A DNA stretch of 24,925 nt, taken from assembly GCA_964632995.1 (NCBI GenBank), contig CAZWDL010000110.1, positions 1 to 24,925 of the forward strand, written 5' to 3'. Source of the DNA: CAZWDL01 sp964632995. GTDB lineage: Bacteria > Bacteroidota > Bacteroidia > Chitinophagales > Saprospiraceae. Under the pieces are notes generated by a model. It was given only the letters and a program-made list of their open reading frames with translations. It searched no databases and was not told where the DNA came from. Position 1 is the stretch's first letter; every line of letters starts with the position of its first letter. The position numbers and the translations under genes are program-made. Shown in pieces: positions 1 to 8,261 of the stretch.

Positions 1-785
1 AGGAGGGCCGGGCCGAAGGCCAGATCATCCTCGTGCGGGGGCGGATTACCGATGATAACTGCCGGCCCATCGAAAACGCTCTGGTCGAAATCTGGCAGGC
101 CAACCACCACGGCCGCTACTCGCACGAGGGCGATGCCGCCAATCCCCTCCCGCTCGACCCCCACTTCGAAGGCTGGGGGGAAATGAGCACCGATGCCTCC
201 GGCAACTACGGGTTCAAAACCATCAAACCCGCCCCCTACCACTTTGGTGACCCGGAGAAACCGGAGGACTGGCGTACCCCGCACATCCACTTCAAGGTGA
301 GCCGGCGGGGCTACCACGAAATCGTCACCCAGATGTATTTCGAAGGGGAAGAGCGGAACGCAACGGACATCGTCATCGCCGATTTGCCGGAGAATGAGCG
401 GGGCCAGTTTATCCTCAGTCCTGCGAAGGACGAAAGCGGGGTCCCCCTCTTCACTTTTAACCTCACCCTGCAAAAAGTGGCCACCTCGGAGGAGCGCCAG
501 GCAGCACTGGATGCCTGCGCCGGGAGCTATGACATGCACCTGCATTATGGACAACCAGAGGCACCGGTGGCCATTCGCCGGGACAGCGAAAAACTGCTGC
601 TCGATATAACAGGCTACGCTACGGTAGAACTGAAACCAATGGGCAAGGACGAATTCATCGCCGTATCCATTGACCGCCGCTTCGTATTCAACCGCAACGG
701 CGACGGCTCGGTCAGCAGTGTAACGCTGCACAGCACCTCTAAATCCGAGCCGATGGCGCCGGTGGTGGCGCCGAAGGTGGGTTAA
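1..785 (+). CDS. Intradiol ring-cleavage dioxygenase (protocatechuate 3,4-dioxygenase beta-like), 5' truncated
   Basis: The frame is open to the window edge, so the N-terminus lies outside; a GTG at 33 is only an internal codon. The protein resembles the Fe(III) intradiol dioxygenases that cleave catechol or protocatechuate between the hydroxyls. Counting from the codon at 33, the four expected iron ligands are visible: Tyr29 in GRY, Tyr69 in KPAPYHF, and His84 and His86 in TPHIHF. The family motif ALVEIWQAN is also present. From about residue 155 to the end there is an extra beta-rich segment (GSYDM, LLLDITG, FVFNRNGDGSV) that resembles DUF3471, which is not part of canonical PcaH. The substrate cannot be read from the sequence. 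The gene converges on katG. The family call is secure; the aromatic substrate is unknown. Confidence 0.88.
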   Translation, partial: EGRAEGQIILVRGRITDDNCRPIENALVEIWQANHHGRYSHEGDAANPLPLDPHFEGWGEMSTDASGNYGFKTIKPAPYHFGDPEKPEDWRTPHIHFKVSRRGYHEIVTQMYFEGEERNATDIVIADLPENERGQFILSPAKDESGVPLFTFNLTLQKVATSEERQAALDACAGSYDMHLHYGQPEAPVAIRRDSEKLLLDITGYATVELKPMGKDEFIAVSIDRRFVFNRNGDGSVSSVTLHSTSKSEPMAPVVAPKVG

Positions 786-876
786 GCGACGTGCAATAGA
801 TATGTCGATCAGTGGCTCTACAAGGCCGCCACCGCCGCATATTGGGAACGGTTCTAAGCAAAATTTCTATCAAAGA

Positions 877-908
877 AATGAGAGAATGGTGGGCACCATT
901 CTCTCATT
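877..908. terminator. 15-bp perfect stem-loop between convergent genes
   Basis: The arms begin AATGAGAGAATGGTG and are perfectly complementary around a GG centre. The hairpin sits 91 bases after the dioxygenase stop and 133 bases after the katG stop, so it can serve both strands. No strong T-run follows on either side, which is common for Bacteroidota terminators. The rest of 786-1041 holds nothing coding that I can support. Confidence 0.6.
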
Positions 909-1041
909 ATGGGATGAATTAGAAGAGCTTCCCAGAAAAAAGTAGATTTATTAGAGCGTGTTCAGGAAACGGTATCGCCCAGAAATCAACCCTCTGTTTT
1001 CCAGGCTGTCCGAGAACGAAGAACACGCTCCTACCTACCAA

Positions 1042-3291
1042 TCAGTCCAGATCAAACCGGTCCAGGTTCATCACCTTGTCCCAGGCCGCTACAAAGTCTT
1101 GCACGAACTTCTCCTGCGCATCGGCGCAGCCGTAGCATTCAGCGATGGCGCGGAGCTCTGAGTTCGAACCGAAGATGAGATCGACGCGGGTGCCGGTCCA
1201 TTTGAGTTCGCCGGTGCCGCGATCACGCCCTTCAAAAAGGTCCTCGGACTCCGAAGTCGCCTTCCAGGTGGCGCCCAGGTCAAGCAGGTTGACGAAGAAG
1301 TCGTTGGTGAGCGCTTCCGGGCGCTCAGTGAAGACGCCGTGCTTGGACTGATCGAAATTCGTATTGAGCACACGCATGCCGCCGACCAGCACCGCCATCT
1401 CAGGTGCAGTCAGGGTCAACAGCTGGGCTTTGTCCACCAGCAATTCCTCAGTCGATACGGAGTACCGGGATTTCTGGTAGTTGCGGAATCCGTCGGCAAC
1501 CGGTTCGAGGATGGAGAAGGACTCCACATCGGTTTGCTCGGGTGATGCATCCGTCCGTCCCGGTGTAAAGGGCACTGTTACATCTTGGCCGGCATTCTTC
1601 GCTGCCTGTTCGATGCCTGCACATCCTGCCAGAACGATCAGGTCAGCGAGCGAAACCTGCTTATCATCGGACTGGGCGCTGTTGAAATCTTGCTGTATGC
1701 CTTCGAGCGTCTCCAGCACGGTCGACAGTTGAGCCGGATTATTGACTTCCCAGAACTTCTGGGGCGCCAGGCGCAGGCGTGCGCCATTTGCGCCGCCGCG
1801 TTTATCGGAGCCGCGGAAGGTAGAGGCTGAGGCCCAGGCGGTGGATACCAGTTGGGGCACGGACAATCCTGAATCAAGGATTCTGCGCTTCAATGCACTG
1901 ATGTCTTGATCATCAATCAGCTCATGGGTAACGGCGGGGACAGGGTCTTGCCAGATCAGCTCTTCCTCCGGCACCTCTGGTCCGAGATAGCGGGCGCGGG
2001 GGCCCATATCGCGGTGGGTCAGCTTGTACCATGCCCGGGCGAAGGCGTCGGCAAACTCATCCGGGTTTTCGTAAAAGTGTCTTGAAACTTTTTCATAGGC
2101 CGGGTCCATCCGCAGAGCGAGATCTGTGGTAAGCATAAACGGCGCGTGGCTCTTTGAAGGATCGTGCGCATCCGGTACTGTTCCGGCTCCTGCGTCATTT
2201 TTGGGTTTCCACTGATAGGCCCCGGCAGGGCTCTTAGTCAGCTCCCATTCGTAGCCGAACAGGTTATCAAAGAAGCTGTTGCTCCACTTCGTCGGTGTCG
2301 CGGTCCAGGCGCCCTCGAGACCGCTGGTAATGGTATCACCTGCATTACCGTTGCCGAAAGTATTGTTCCAGCCGAGGCTCTGCTCCTCAATGCTCGCTCC
2401 TGCGGGTTCTCTTCCCACATACTTTTCGGGATCAGCAGCGCCGTGAGTTTTACCGAAGGTATGACCGCCGGCAATCAGCGCGACTGTTTCGTAGTCATTC
2501 ATCGCCATGCGGCCGAAAGTCTCACGAATGTCTGTAGCAGCTGCGATCGGATCGGGATTTCCGTTAGGTCCTTCCGGGTTCACATAGATCAGTCCCATCT
2601 GTACAGCGGCCAGCGGGTTCTCGAGATTCCGGTCACCGGTGTAACGCTTGTCTCCCAGCCATTCACTTTCGGGCCCCCAGTAGATGTCTTCCTCGGGTTC
2701 CCATACATCCTCACGCCCACCGGCAAAGCCGAAGGTCTTTAAGCCCATGGATTCAAGGGCGCAGTTGCCGGCGAGGATCATCAGGTCAGCCCAGGAAATT
2801 TTCTTGCCGTATTTCTGCTTGACCGGCCACAGCAGCAAGCGTGCCTTGTCGAGGTTCGCATTGTCAGGCCAGCTGTTGAGTGGCGCAAAGCGCTGAGAGC
2901 CGGAGCCTGCGCCGCCACGGCCGTCGGCGATGCGGTAAGTACCTGCACTGTGCCAGGCCATCCGAATAAGGAAGGGTCCGTAGTGACCGTAGTCGGCCGG
3001 CCACCAATCCTGCGAATCGGTCATCAGATCGAATAAGTCCTGCTTCACCGCATCCAGGTCTAGTGTCTTGAACTCCTCCGCGTAGTTGTACTCCTCCCCC
3101 AACGGATTGGACAAGGAAGAGTGTTGGCGTAGAATGTTCAACTTCAACTGATTTGGCCACCAGTCGCGGTTTGACGTGCCGGCGCCGGCACTCCGGTTCA
3201 GGTCGCCATTCATAAATGGACACCTGCTTGATTCGTTAACTTCCCAAACATTTCCGTTTGTCGATGTGCCCGAACTTTTGTTATTTCCCAT
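1042..3291 (-). CDS. katG: Catalase-peroxidase KatG
   Basis: This 749-residue protein is the usual length for bifunctional haem catalase-peroxidases, which remove hydrogen peroxide in the cytoplasm. The distal haem motif is intact (Arg110, Trp113, His114 in RMAWHSAGTYRI). The proximal His277 lies in GGHTFGKTHG. The Met-Tyr-Trp catalase cofactor is expected from Trp113, Tyr236 (GLIYVNPEG) and Met262 (GRMAMND), and the Met262-His277 spacing matches the well-known Mycobacterium enzyme. The duplicated C-terminal half is complete. The ATG at 3291 gives an N-terminus typical of the family, with no signal peptide. A dyad at 3359-3379 in the divergent promoter region may be a redox operator. The call is secure. 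Confidence 0.98.
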   Translation of the reverse strand: MGNNKSSGTSTNGNVWEVNESSRCPFMNGDLNRSAGAGTSNRDWWPNQLKLNILRQHSSLSNPLGEEYNYAEEFKTLDLDAVKQDLFDLMTDSQDWWPADYGHYGPFLIRMAWHSAGTYRIADGRGGAGSGSQRFAPLNSWPDNANLDKARLLLWPVKQKYGKKISWADLMILAGNCALESMGLKTFGFAGGREDVWEPEEDIYWGPESEWLGDKRYTGDRNLENPLAAVQMGLIYVNPEGPNGNPDPIAAATDIRETFGRMAMNDYETVALIAGGHTFGKTHGAADPEKYVGREPAGASIEEQSLGWNNTFGNGNAGDTITSGLEGAWTATPTKWSNSFFDNLFGYEWELTKSPAGAYQWKPKNDAGAGTVPDAHDPSKSHAPFMLTTDLALRMDPAYEKVSRHFYENPDEFADAFARAWYKLTHRDMGPRARYLGPEVPEEELIWQDPVPAVTHELIDDQDISALKRRILDSGLSVPQLVSTAWASASTFRGSDKRGGANGARLRLAPQKFWEVNNPAQLSTVLETLEGIQQDFNSAQSDDKQVSLADLIVLAGCAGIEQAAKNAGQDVTVPFTPGRTDASPEQTDVESFSILEPVADGFRNYQKSRYSVSTEELLVDKAQLLTLTAPEMAVLVGGMRVLNTNFDQSKHGVFTERPEALTNDFFVNLLDLGATWKATSESEDLFEGRDRGTGELKWTGTRVDLIFGSNSELRAIAECYGCADAQEKFVQDFVAAWDKVMNLDRFDLD

Positions 3292-3319
3292 ATTGAACTA
3301 TTTAAAATCTTTAAAGAAT

Positions 3320-3327
3320 CAAATTTA
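3320..3327 (-). promoter_or_regulatory. Possible katG -7 element
   Basis: On the minus strand this reads TAAATTTG, matching the Bacteroidota -7 consensus TAnnTTTG, and it lies about 30 bases upstream of the katG ATG. I could not see a convincing -33 TTG partner at the right spacing, so this is tentative. Confidence 0.3.
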
Positions 3328-3358
3328 CGATAATCCTTGTTAATAAGTTTGTAATTTC

Positions 3359-3379
3359 CATTGATAAATTCTATCAATG
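3359..3379. promoter_or_regulatory. 21-bp dyad between katG and the TIGR04076-like gene
   Basis: CATTGATA and its exact reverse complement TATCAATG are separated by AATTC. The dyad lies 68 bases upstream of katG and 48 bases upstream of the divergent small gene, a position suited to a regulator controlling one or both. It is not an exact OxyR, PerR or Fur consensus. Confidence 0.4.
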
Positions 3380-3427
3380 CATAAGTAAAGCTTATGGAGT
3401 GGAGTGTATTATAAAGAAGTAATCCGT

Positions 3428-3790
3428 ATGTCCGAACAACAACTTCGCAACGATCAATTTGAACTCTACGACCTCACAGTAGTCGTGGAAAAAATCGACG
3501 GCCACTGCACCTGCAATATGGCGATTGGCGACTGCTTTCATTTAAAAGGCGGAAAGATCTCCCTGCCCGACGACGCCGATTTCTGCCTGTACGCCCTGCA
3601 GTCGGCCATCCCGCTGCTCCCCGCCAAGCAGCGTAAAAACCATCCGGCCGACTGGATGGAGACCGACGCCCGCGTGATATGCCCCGACCCCGCCTGTGGC
3701 CTGGTGATGCGCATCAACCGGGAAAATTTACGAGTACTTAATCACGATGATGTGAGTCCGATTCCGTGGGATGAGGTGGAAACGGAGTGA
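3428..3790 (+). CDS. TIGR04076-family small Cys-containing protein
   Basis: A protein of about 120 residues with the layout of the TIGR04076 family: an N-terminal LTVVVEKI strand, a Cys-rich loop (HCTCNMAIGDCFHLKGG), a FCLYALQSAIPLLPAKQR helix, and a CPDPACG C-x4-C near the end. The family has no established reaction; its conserved cysteines suggest metal binding or redox chemistry, which is inference. I chose the ATG at 3428 because the peptide from there begins directly before the conserved region. An in-frame GTG at 3404 would add eight residues. No signal peptide is present. It is divergent from katG and shares the 3359-3379 dyad region, so peroxide co-regulation is possible but untested. 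Confidence 0.72.
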   Translation: MSEQQLRNDQFELYDLTVVVEKIDGHCTCNMAIGDCFHLKGGKISLPDDADFCLYALQSAIPLLPAKQRKNHPADWMETDARVICPDPACGLVMRINRENLRVLNHDDVSPIPWDEVETE

Positions 3791-3838
3791 TAGTTTTTCA
3801 TCCTGGAACGATGAGTTCTATTGCTATGCAGCGGCAAT

Positions 3839-3904
3839 ATGATTATCTTGAGTAAGCTTTGGGAAGAATTGAAAACATTCATCCTGAAGGAGGATAACTA
3901 TTAA
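3839..3904 (+). other. Possible 21-residue leader peptide, unassigned
   Basis: An ATG opens a short frame ending in LKEDNY just before the cytochrome gene. A Shine-Dalgarno-like AAGGAGG (3887-3893) lies inside it, 29 bases before the cytochrome ATG at 3923, which is too far for normal initiation. I recognise no homologue. It may be chance. Confidence 0.15.
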
Positions 3905-3922
3905 CACCTAAAATTCTTACAA

Positions 3923-4518
3923 ATGAAAACAGCAAAATTCGCGATTGCCTTTTTGGGCTCATGTTCCTGTTCACCGATTGCGGAGATCAGGAACCCACAG
4001 CGCTCGCCGCCAAAGCCGAAACAGGCCACGCCGTTGCTGAAGAAGATCTAGCCAAAAGAGGAGAAAACCTCGTCACCATTATGGGCTGCCACGACTGCCA
4101 TTCCCCCAAACGAATGGGGCCGCAGGGACCGGAGATCATCCCTGAAAAGATGCTGTCCGGCTATCCCGGTGATCAGCCTTCCCCTAAGGTAAACGCCAGT
4201 GCATTAGGTGAAGGTTGGGCTATGTTTGCCCCCGACCTGACGGCCGCCGTTGGCCCCTGGGGCGTATCCTTCGCCGCCAACATCACCTCCGACGGTACGG
4301 GGATCGGCAACTGGAGCCTGGACCAGTTCCGCAAGGCCTTCACGGAAGGCAAATCCAAAGGGCTGGACGCCAATCGCCCCTTACTGCCGCTCATGCCCTG
4401 GTTTAATTATACGAACATCGAAGATCAGGATCTCGAGGCTATTTTCGCCTACCTTAAAAGCACCAACCCAGTCAGAAATGTGGTGCCGCAGCCCATTCCG
4501 CCGGATCAGCTGCAGTGA
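3923..4518 (+). pseudogene. c-type cytochrome lipoprotein with a frameshift in the signal peptide
   Basis: The body (from the ATG at 3961) is a monohaem class I-like cytochrome c: the haem-attachment motif CHDCH lies in MGCHDCHSPKRMG, and a likely axial Met in LLPLMPWFNY. It ends with a typical helix (DLEAIFAYLKS). Cytochrome c needs export, but the 3961 start leaves only a fragment of signal. The ATG at 3923 encodes MKTAKFAIAF, a good signal start, in a different frame. Adding one T to the T5 run at 3949-3953 joins the two frames into a continuous lipoprotein signal ending FLFTDC. The gene is therefore either broken by a one-base deletion, slipped at a homopolymer, or misread in sequencing. 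It is an electron carrier; its partner dehydrogenase is not in the window. Confidence 0.75.
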
Positions 4519-4520
4519 AT

Positions 4521-4575
4521 TATACTGACGTTAATTGGTTTGAGAAGTTTCTCAAACCAATTAACGTCGAGTATA
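4521..4575. terminator. Bidirectional terminator hairpin overlapping a stop codon
   Basis: Two perfect 20-bp arms (4527-4546 and 4549-4568) surround a 2-base centre. They extend by a further 6 bp (TATACT with AGTATA) past one bulged G. The hairpin lies 2 bases after the cytochrome stop and contains the last codons and stop of the minus-strand GGT-like gene, so it probably terminates both convergent transcripts. Confidence 0.75.
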
Positions 4576-7404
4576 TTCCACCGCTCCCGCCTCTCCCGAC
4601 CGCCGCGGATCGGCTCCGGCAATTACCTCTTTTCCATCTACTACGATCGCCGAGGCGTAGCCCATGCGCAGTTCGCCGCGGGAGGAGATCAGCTGGAGCT
4701 CGTGCCCCATTGTGCTGAGTTGTTCCGGCAGGCCGGGGCGGAAACCATCTTCCATTTGCACAACGATTTCGCGTACAGCCTCCCGGTTGTCAGGATCGCG
4801 GCGCACGCCCACCAGAAAACGCGGCTGCTCGATAGCCTGCTGCGGACTCAGGCCCTGATCGATCACGCCGGCGATGATCTGGTAGACCGCCGAGGTGATC
4901 CAGGCGTTGCCCGCAGCGCCCACTGCCAGGTAGGGTTTTTTCTTTTTGCCGGTCCCTTTGAACACCATGGTCGGCGCGATGCTCGTGACGTTACGGGCGA
5001 AGGGAATGCGCGCGTTGTGACGATCGGGGTCATCGGCGTAAGAGCGAAGTTTGTCGTTGTAAAGAAAGCCCAGGCCGGGACTGACGTAGAAGTTGCCGCC
5101 CCAGGTGCCCAGCGTTTGGGTCACCGACACCATGTTGCCATCGGCGTCGGCGACCACAAAGGCGGTGGTACCGGTAGAGGAGCGGGCGTCCAGCACTTTG
5201 TCTGCTCCCCAGGCGGCCGCGATGCCGTTGTCGAGGCAGGAGGAATCGGAAGGCAGGGTGCTTTGATTGGGATCGTAGCAGCTTTGCCAGCGTTGTCGCG
5301 CCAATGCTTTATCCGTGAAGGCCGTCAGGTCGACCGGCCACAACCCTGGATCGGCCACCCGCCCGCGGGTGGAGGGCGCCAGCTTCCAGGCTTCGATCAT
5401 GCTGTGTAGCGTTCGGGCATCATCGCGATAGGCGGCCGGGTCTGGCAACTGCTCCAGCAAATTGAGCTGCCCGGCCAGATTGGCGCCGCCGGAAACCGGG
5501 GGCGGACCGGAGAAAACCGTATGGCCCCGGTAGGTCGTGGTAACGGGCGTACGCTCCACCGCGTAGTAGCGCGCCAGGTCGCGACGCGTCATCACGTTGC
5601 CGTGGCTGCGCAAATCAGCTACCATCTTCTCGGCAATCTTGCCTTTGTAGAAGGCTTTGCTGCCCTCGTCGGAGATCTGCCCCAAGGTCCAGGCCAGATC
5701 GGGATTGCGTAGCGTGTCGCCGGGCTGGAGGGCCTTCCCTTCCGGGAAAAAGAGCGCGCGGCTGCTTTCGTACTTCCAGTACTGTTCCTTTTCTTTTTGC
5801 AGCGTAGCCGGAAAGGATTCGTCGAGTACAAAGCCTTCTCTGGCCAGCTCGACAGCCGGGACCAGCAGATCTGCCCAGGATACTTGCTTACTGCCGTAGC
5901 GCTTCCAGGCCAGTTCCATCCCCGCTACCGTTCCCGGCACGTTGACCAGTACCGGACCGCTTACGGGCAGTGGAGTAATTGCGCCGTTGGTCAGGGAAGC
6001 TGCCTGCGGCACCCGGGTGAGGAATTCGATACAAGTGGGCGTCTCCATACCCTGTAAGTACACGAGCATCTCGCCGTAGCCGCCTATACCGCTGGCGTCC
6101 GGCTCCACCACCCCCAGCGCGAAGGAAACAGCAATGGCCGCGTCGACGACATTGCCGCCTTTTTTAAGGATCTCCAGCCCGGCCGCCGTCGCCAGCGGGT
6201 GGGCGCTGGAGATGCCGGCGCGGCCTTTGGCTTCTTGCCGCAGCAGCGGTCGTTGGCGAAGCAGGTCGTAAATCAGCGCCTCCATTTCTTCCTCAGATGT
6301 TACTCCTTCTGCTTTTTGCCGAAAGGCGCTTATCAAAGTTTGCCACTCTTCCCGGAAGGGTCCTTCCTCCAAATGATAGCGTTGATTCAGTTGATCAACC
6401 ACCCGGTTCAGACGGGCTATCCACTGTTCTTTTCCGGTAGCTTCCGCAAAAGGAAGAGTGACATTTCCCTCGCCGGGCGGCAGCGGAACGGGGATGAAGC
6501 TCAGCTCGCGGCGACCGGGCGTAGCGCCGTCCAGATAACGGGTTCGCGCCCAGTCGGGATCGCCGTTGTAGGACGGCGGATTTCGTGGCAGGTTCCACAA
6601 AGCTAAGTGCTGGCCGTCCGCCGTCCAGGCCGGAATGGCGCGTTTGGGGCTGAGCAGATTAGTGTAGTCGCCCTGCGTATTCGTGATCCACACCCCAGGC
6701 TTGGCTCCGCGGGTAGTAAAGGCGATCCGCTGCCCGTCGGGCGACCAGGCGGGGTGTTCAGCAGGCAACTGGTCGATAATCATATTTTTCTTATCACCAT
6801 CGAGTGCACGCAAATACAGTTTGGGCTTGCGGTCCTGCCGGGCGATGTAGGCCAGAGTGGAGCCGTCGGGCGAAATCGCGGGATGGTACTCCTCCCCCAC
6901 TTCTTCTGTCAGCGGCATTTCTTCGCCGTCACGCAACATCCGGAGGTTCGCATCGGCGCCCTGACCCCGCACCCAGACGACCGTACCATCAGCCCCGACA
7001 GCCGGCTGGGTGTCGTCTTCTGCTGACCCGAGGAGCCGCCGCGGTTCTGAAAACTGCCCCTCGTCCGTCAACCGGATTTCCCAAATATCGAAGTTGCCCG
7101 CACGGTCGGAGGCGAAGAGGAGCGACCTGCCGTCAGGGCGCCAGACCGGGTCGCGGTCGTCAGCCGGGTTGTCGGTGAGCCTTTCCCACCGGATAGAAGG
7201 AGTCTGCCTACCGGCCTTTTCGAGCAGCGCCGCGGAATCGACCTGCGCCATCCAGATGTCACCTTCGGCGGCAATGGCAAGACGCCCGCCAGAGCCATAG
7301 GACAGGTTGGAAAACTCATGGAGATCAACAGGCTCCGGCTTTACAAAAGGAACGTAAACGAGGGCATTGAAAAGCATGAGTAGAAAAGGATAAGTAACCG
7401 GCAT
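4561..7404 (-). CDS. PD40 beta-propeller fused to gamma-glutamyltransferase-like Ntn-hydrolase
   Basis: A 947-residue protein in two parts. Residues 1-22 are a hydrophobic, signal-like segment. About 36-290 hold TolB/PD40 propeller repeats (VWRPDGRSLLFASD, AISPDGSTLAYIAR, AWSPDGQRIAFTTR). From about 395 to the end it follows the GGT fold: GISSAHPLATAAGLEILKKG, GNVVDAAIA, then the processing site SSTGTTAFVV, where Thr746 would be the autocatalytic N-terminal nucleophile. GGT precursors usually have about 550-580 residues, so the propeller is an addition. Compared from memory with E. coli Ggt, residues that bind the gamma-glutamyl alpha-carboxylate and amino group look replaced (Arg114 by Leu462, Asn411 by Gly766, Gln430 by Lys785, Asp433 by Ser788). 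An acylase or amidase with another substrate is plausible. The protein is likely periplasmic. Confidence 0.85.
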   Translation of the reverse strand: MPVTYPFLLMLFNALVYVPFVKPEPVDLHEFSNLSYGSGGRLAIAAEGDIWMAQVDSAALLEKAGRQTPSIRWERLTDNPADDRDPVWRPDGRSLLFASDRAGNFDIWEIRLTDEGQFSEPRRLLGSAEDDTQPAVGADGTVVWVRGQGADANLRMLRDGEEMPLTEEVGEEYHPAISPDGSTLAYIARQDRKPKLYLRALDGDKKNMIIDQLPAEHPAWSPDGQRIAFTTRGAKPGVWITNTQGDYTNLLSPKRAIPAWTADGQHLALWNLPRNPPSYNGDPDWARTRYLDGATPGRRELSFIPVPLPPGEGNVTLPFAEATGKEQWIARLNRVVDQLNQRYHLEEGPFREEWQTLISAFRQKAEGVTSEEEMEALIYDLLRQRPLLRQEAKGRAGISSAHPLATAAGLEILKKGGNVVDAAIAVSFALGVVEPDASGIGGYGEMLVYLQGMETPTCIEFLTRVPQAASLTNGAITPLPVSGPVLVNVPGTVAGMELAWKRYGSKQVSWADLLVPAVELAREGFVLDESFPATLQKEKEQYWKYESSRALFFPEGKALQPGDTLRNPDLAWTLGQISDEGSKAFYKGKIAEKMVADLRSHGNVMTRRDLARYYAVERTPVTTTYRGHTVFSGPPPVSGGANLAGQLNLLEQLPDPAAYRDDARTLHSMIEAWKLAPSTRGRVADPGLWPVDLTAFTDKALARQRWQSCYDPNQSTLPSDSSCLDNGIAAAWGADKVLDARSSTGTTAFVVADADGNMVSVTQTLGTWGGNFYVSPGLGFLYNDKLRSYADDPDRHNARIPFARNVTSIAPTMVFKGTGKKKKPYLAVGAAGNAWITSAVYQIIAGVIDQGLSPQQAIEQPRFLVGVRRDPDNREAVREIVVQMEDGFRPGLPEQLSTMGHELQLISSRGELRMGYASAIVVDGKEVIAGADPRRSGEAGAVEYTRR

Positions 7405-7502
7405 AGTGAGTAGGGTGTATCAAAATAAAGTCGGGAAGATAAAAAAACGAGACGAACCTTTCCGGTGCAAATGACCATCTCACTTGAGTTTTTGGATATC
7501 CC

Positions 7503-7537
7503 GACTTCCGCTTTCCGCTTTCCGACTTCCGACTTCT
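7503..7537. repeat. Five tandem degenerate heptamers
   Basis: Units read GACTTCC, GCTTTCC, GCTTTCC, GACTTCC, GACTTCT, with an exact 7-base period. They lie in the 229-base gap between the divergent GGT-like and ankyrin genes. A second heptamer array of different sequence is at 18375-18402. The rest of the gap is AT-rich leader with no gene I can support. Confidence 0.7.
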
Positions 7538-7633
7538 CGGAGCGAAGCGAAGAGCTGTATGGCCGACTTAGAATAGTCATTTCGAAAGAAAACCTCCAAC
7601 TTTTACTTTATCTTCCCCTCAAAAAATTACACT

Positions 7634-8095
7634 ATGACCTTCTATGACTTCATCCGCCAGGGCGAACTGGAAGCCTTAAAAGAACGCCTGGCCGACAATC
7701 CCGACCTGTTGGAACAAAAAGATCCCAAGGGCTTCCCGCCGATTATCCTGGCCAGCTACAATAATCAGTACGACATCACAAAATACCTGTTGGAAAAAGG
7801 CGCTAAAGTCGACGCCCGCGACGCCGCCGGCAATACGGCGCTGATGAGCGTCTGCTTCAAGGGTTATAAGGATATCGCCGAATTGCTGCTGGAGCACGGC
7901 GCCGATGTAAATGTGTGGAACTACAACGGGATGACGGCCCTAAGCTTCGCCGCTGCCTTCGGGCAGGCAGCAATCGCCAGGCTACTGCTGGAACACGGCG
8001 CGGACAAAACGACTGAAGATAAAAAGGGAAATACCCCGTATGTGTATGCACAGATGCAGGGACATCAGGAGCTGGCGGAGTTGTTGAAGGTATGA
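7634..8095 (+). CDS. Ankyrin-repeat protein
   Basis: A 153-residue, wholly ankyrin protein with about four repeats. Repeat signatures are visible at GFPPIILASYNNQYDITKYL, AGNTALMSVCFKGYKDIAEL, GMTALSFAAAFGQAAIARLL and GNTPYVYAQMQGHQELAELL. There is no signal peptide or catalytic domain, so it is expected to act as a cytoplasmic protein-binding module. Small ankyrin proteins of this kind are known beside catalase genes in pseudomonads (AnkB with KatB); here katG is 4 kb away, so a functional link is only a guess. The ATG at 7634 follows an A-rich leader with no clear Shine-Dalgarno site. The gene converges on the M23 peptidase; the 166 bases between them show no convincing hairpin. Confidence 0.92.
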   Translation: MTFYDFIRQGELEALKERLADNPDLLEQKDPKGFPPIILASYNNQYDITKYLLEKGAKVDARDAAGNTALMSVCFKGYKDIAELLLEHGADVNVWNYNGMTALSFAAAFGQAAIARLLLEHGADKTTEDKKGNTPYVYAQMQGHQELAELLKV

Positions 8096-8261
8096 AGTGT
8101 TTATGTTTCTAAGTTGTTACTATTCACCATCATGGCTTCACCAGGAAAGTTTTTAAAAAGCCACGGATTCCACGGTTTTTACTAAAAATTCAACAATTTA
8201 GTTCCTCCAAAAGGGCCTTCGGTTGAGTGTCAGGCGCAGCGGCCGGTACAGAGGCAATTCT

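Noticed and set aside
954..1030. 10-base inverted repeat GAGCGTGTTC/GAACACGCTC flanking 57 bases after katG
   Set aside because: It has no extension, no duplication at the ends and no second copy in the window; chance is plausible.
4540..5409. Long plus-strand open frame opposite the GGT-like gene
   Set aside because: It is a shadow frame: no recognisable domains, and the opposite strand has clear conserved motifs.
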